A stretch of 6,497 bases of DNA. It comes from an uncultured Clostridia bacterium. Lineage in GTDB: Bacteria > Bacillota > Clostridia > Oscillospirales > Acutalibacteraceae. Below are positions 6,045 to 6,497 of the stretch, piece by piece (the stretch's first letter is position 1; each line of letters begins with the position of its first letter). Position numbers and translations under genes: made by a program. The notes under the pieces were generated by a model, which did no database searches, was not told the DNA's origin, and saw only the letters and a program-made list of their open reading frames with translations. The stretch covers positions 1-6,497 of the forward strand of contig CAMVYG010000128.1 in the NCBI GenBank assembly GCA_947171615.1. The letters run 5' to 3'.

Positions 6045-6497
6045 TTACACTTTTGAAAAACAAAACGCATCGTTTTCAAAAGAACATCTGTAACGCTCTC
6101 CGGCAGTAATGGTTCCTTCCAGCATTTTTTCGGAAATGGTGTCCTCTATCTGACTTTGGATCACGCGGCGAAGCGGGCGAGCGCCATATACAGGATCGTA
6201 GCCTTTTTCGGCAATCGCAGAAATCGCATCCGGGGTAAATTCCATTTCTATCTGCATATCCTGAAGCTTTTGGCAGAGGCTGGAAAGCATTTTTTCAGCA
6301 ATCTGCCTGGTGTTTTCTTTAGTCAGCTTATGGAATACGATAATATCGTCTACACGATTCAGGAATTCCGGCTTGAACAAGTTTTTCAACTCATTCATAA
6401 CCATATCCTTTGTTTTTTCAAAATCACCGGATTCGCTGGTTTCTGCTTCCGCAAAACCGAGGTTCTTCTGTTTTTCTGTAATCAACCGCGCTCCGAC
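6045..6497 (-). CDS. clpC: ATP-dependent Clp protease ATP-binding subunit ClpC, C-terminal part (partial)
   Basis: This is the last 150 residues of a Hsp100 AAA+ unfoldase, which threads proteins into the ClpP protease chamber in the cytoplasm. The gene runs off the right edge of the window, and its start, N-domain, first ATPase domain and the Walker motifs of the second are not visible. The fragment begins VGARLITEKQKNLGF, the segment just after the sensor-1 TSN of the second ATPase domain. The arginine finger is R48 in KPEFLNRVDDIIVF. Sensor-2 is R107 in YGARPLRRVIQ (104-114), within the small D2 subdomain, followed by IEDTISEKMLEG. The C-terminus is short and ends soon after that subdomain, as in ClpC. 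ClpC is preferred over ClpB and ClpE because of the VGAR segment and the general resemblance to Bacillus ClpC, but without the N-terminal half this cannot be settled. It is convergent with the S1 gene and shares its terminator. Confidence 0.87.
   Translation of the reverse strand, partial: VGARLITEKQKNLGFAEAETSESGDFEKTKDMVMNELKNLFKPEFLNRVDDIIVFHKLTKENTRQIAEKMLSSLCQKLQDMQIEMEFTPDAISAIAEKGYDPVYGARPLRRVIQSQIEDTISEKMLEGTITAGERYRCSFENDAFCFSKV

Noticed and set aside
1..6497. tRNA, rRNA, CRISPR, insertion sequence, phage or defence genes
   Set aside because: No cloverleaf-like sequences, regularly spaced repeats, transposase motifs or target-site duplications were seen; nearly all of the window is accounted for by six housekeeping-type genes.

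Overview
The window looks like ordinary chromosome from an anaerobic, low-to-moderate-GC Gram-positive bacterium of the class Clostridia. The closest resemblance, from recalled family features and not from a search, is to the Oscillospiraceae/Ruminococcaceae side. The reasons are strong AGGAGG-type ribosome binding sites, a LeuC/LeuD-like clostridial aconitase, a Rex repressor with the ruminococcal-style RQDFNCFGGFGQQGYGYNV segment, a lipoprotein cyclophilin with a large insertion, an S1-repeat protein and a ClpC-type unfoldase.

Layout. Positions 48-3934 (+ strand) hold three closely spaced genes that probably form one operon: aconitate hydratase (acn), NADP-dependent isocitrate dehydrogenase of the eukaryote-like homodimeric type (icd), and the redox-sensing repressor Rex (rex). 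A nearly perfect 30-bp hairpin at 3940-4004 separates rex from a convergent gene on the - strand (4023-4853) for a secreted, lipid-anchored peptidyl-prolyl isomerase. That gene has its own recognisable promoter at 4920-4948. About 200 bases of divergent intergenic DNA follow, then a + strand gene (5056-5982) for a protein with two clear S1 RNA-binding repeats and one degenerate one. A second bidirectional terminator at 5981-6021 separates this from the convergent 3' end of a clpC-like gene (- strand, 6045 to beyond the window edge).

How the genes work together. Aconitase and isocitrate dehydrogenase convert citrate to 2-oxoglutarate with production of NADPH, the usual oxidative half-cycle by which anaerobes make glutamate. 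A citrate synthase gene would be expected just upstream, outside the window. The adjacent rex encodes a sensor of the NADH/NAD+ ratio, so the cluster couples a carbon-oxidising branch to a redox regulator. No Rex operator is visible in the window, so direct feedback is only an inference. The remaining genes serve envelope protein folding (cyclophilin), RNA binding or translation (S1 protein) and protein quality control (ClpC); I see no functional link among them.

I found no mobile elements, CRISPR arrays, tRNA or rRNA genes, and no convincing new system. The findings are modest: the rex linkage, the cyclophilin insertion, the S1 protein architecture, and some repeat and hairpin structures.
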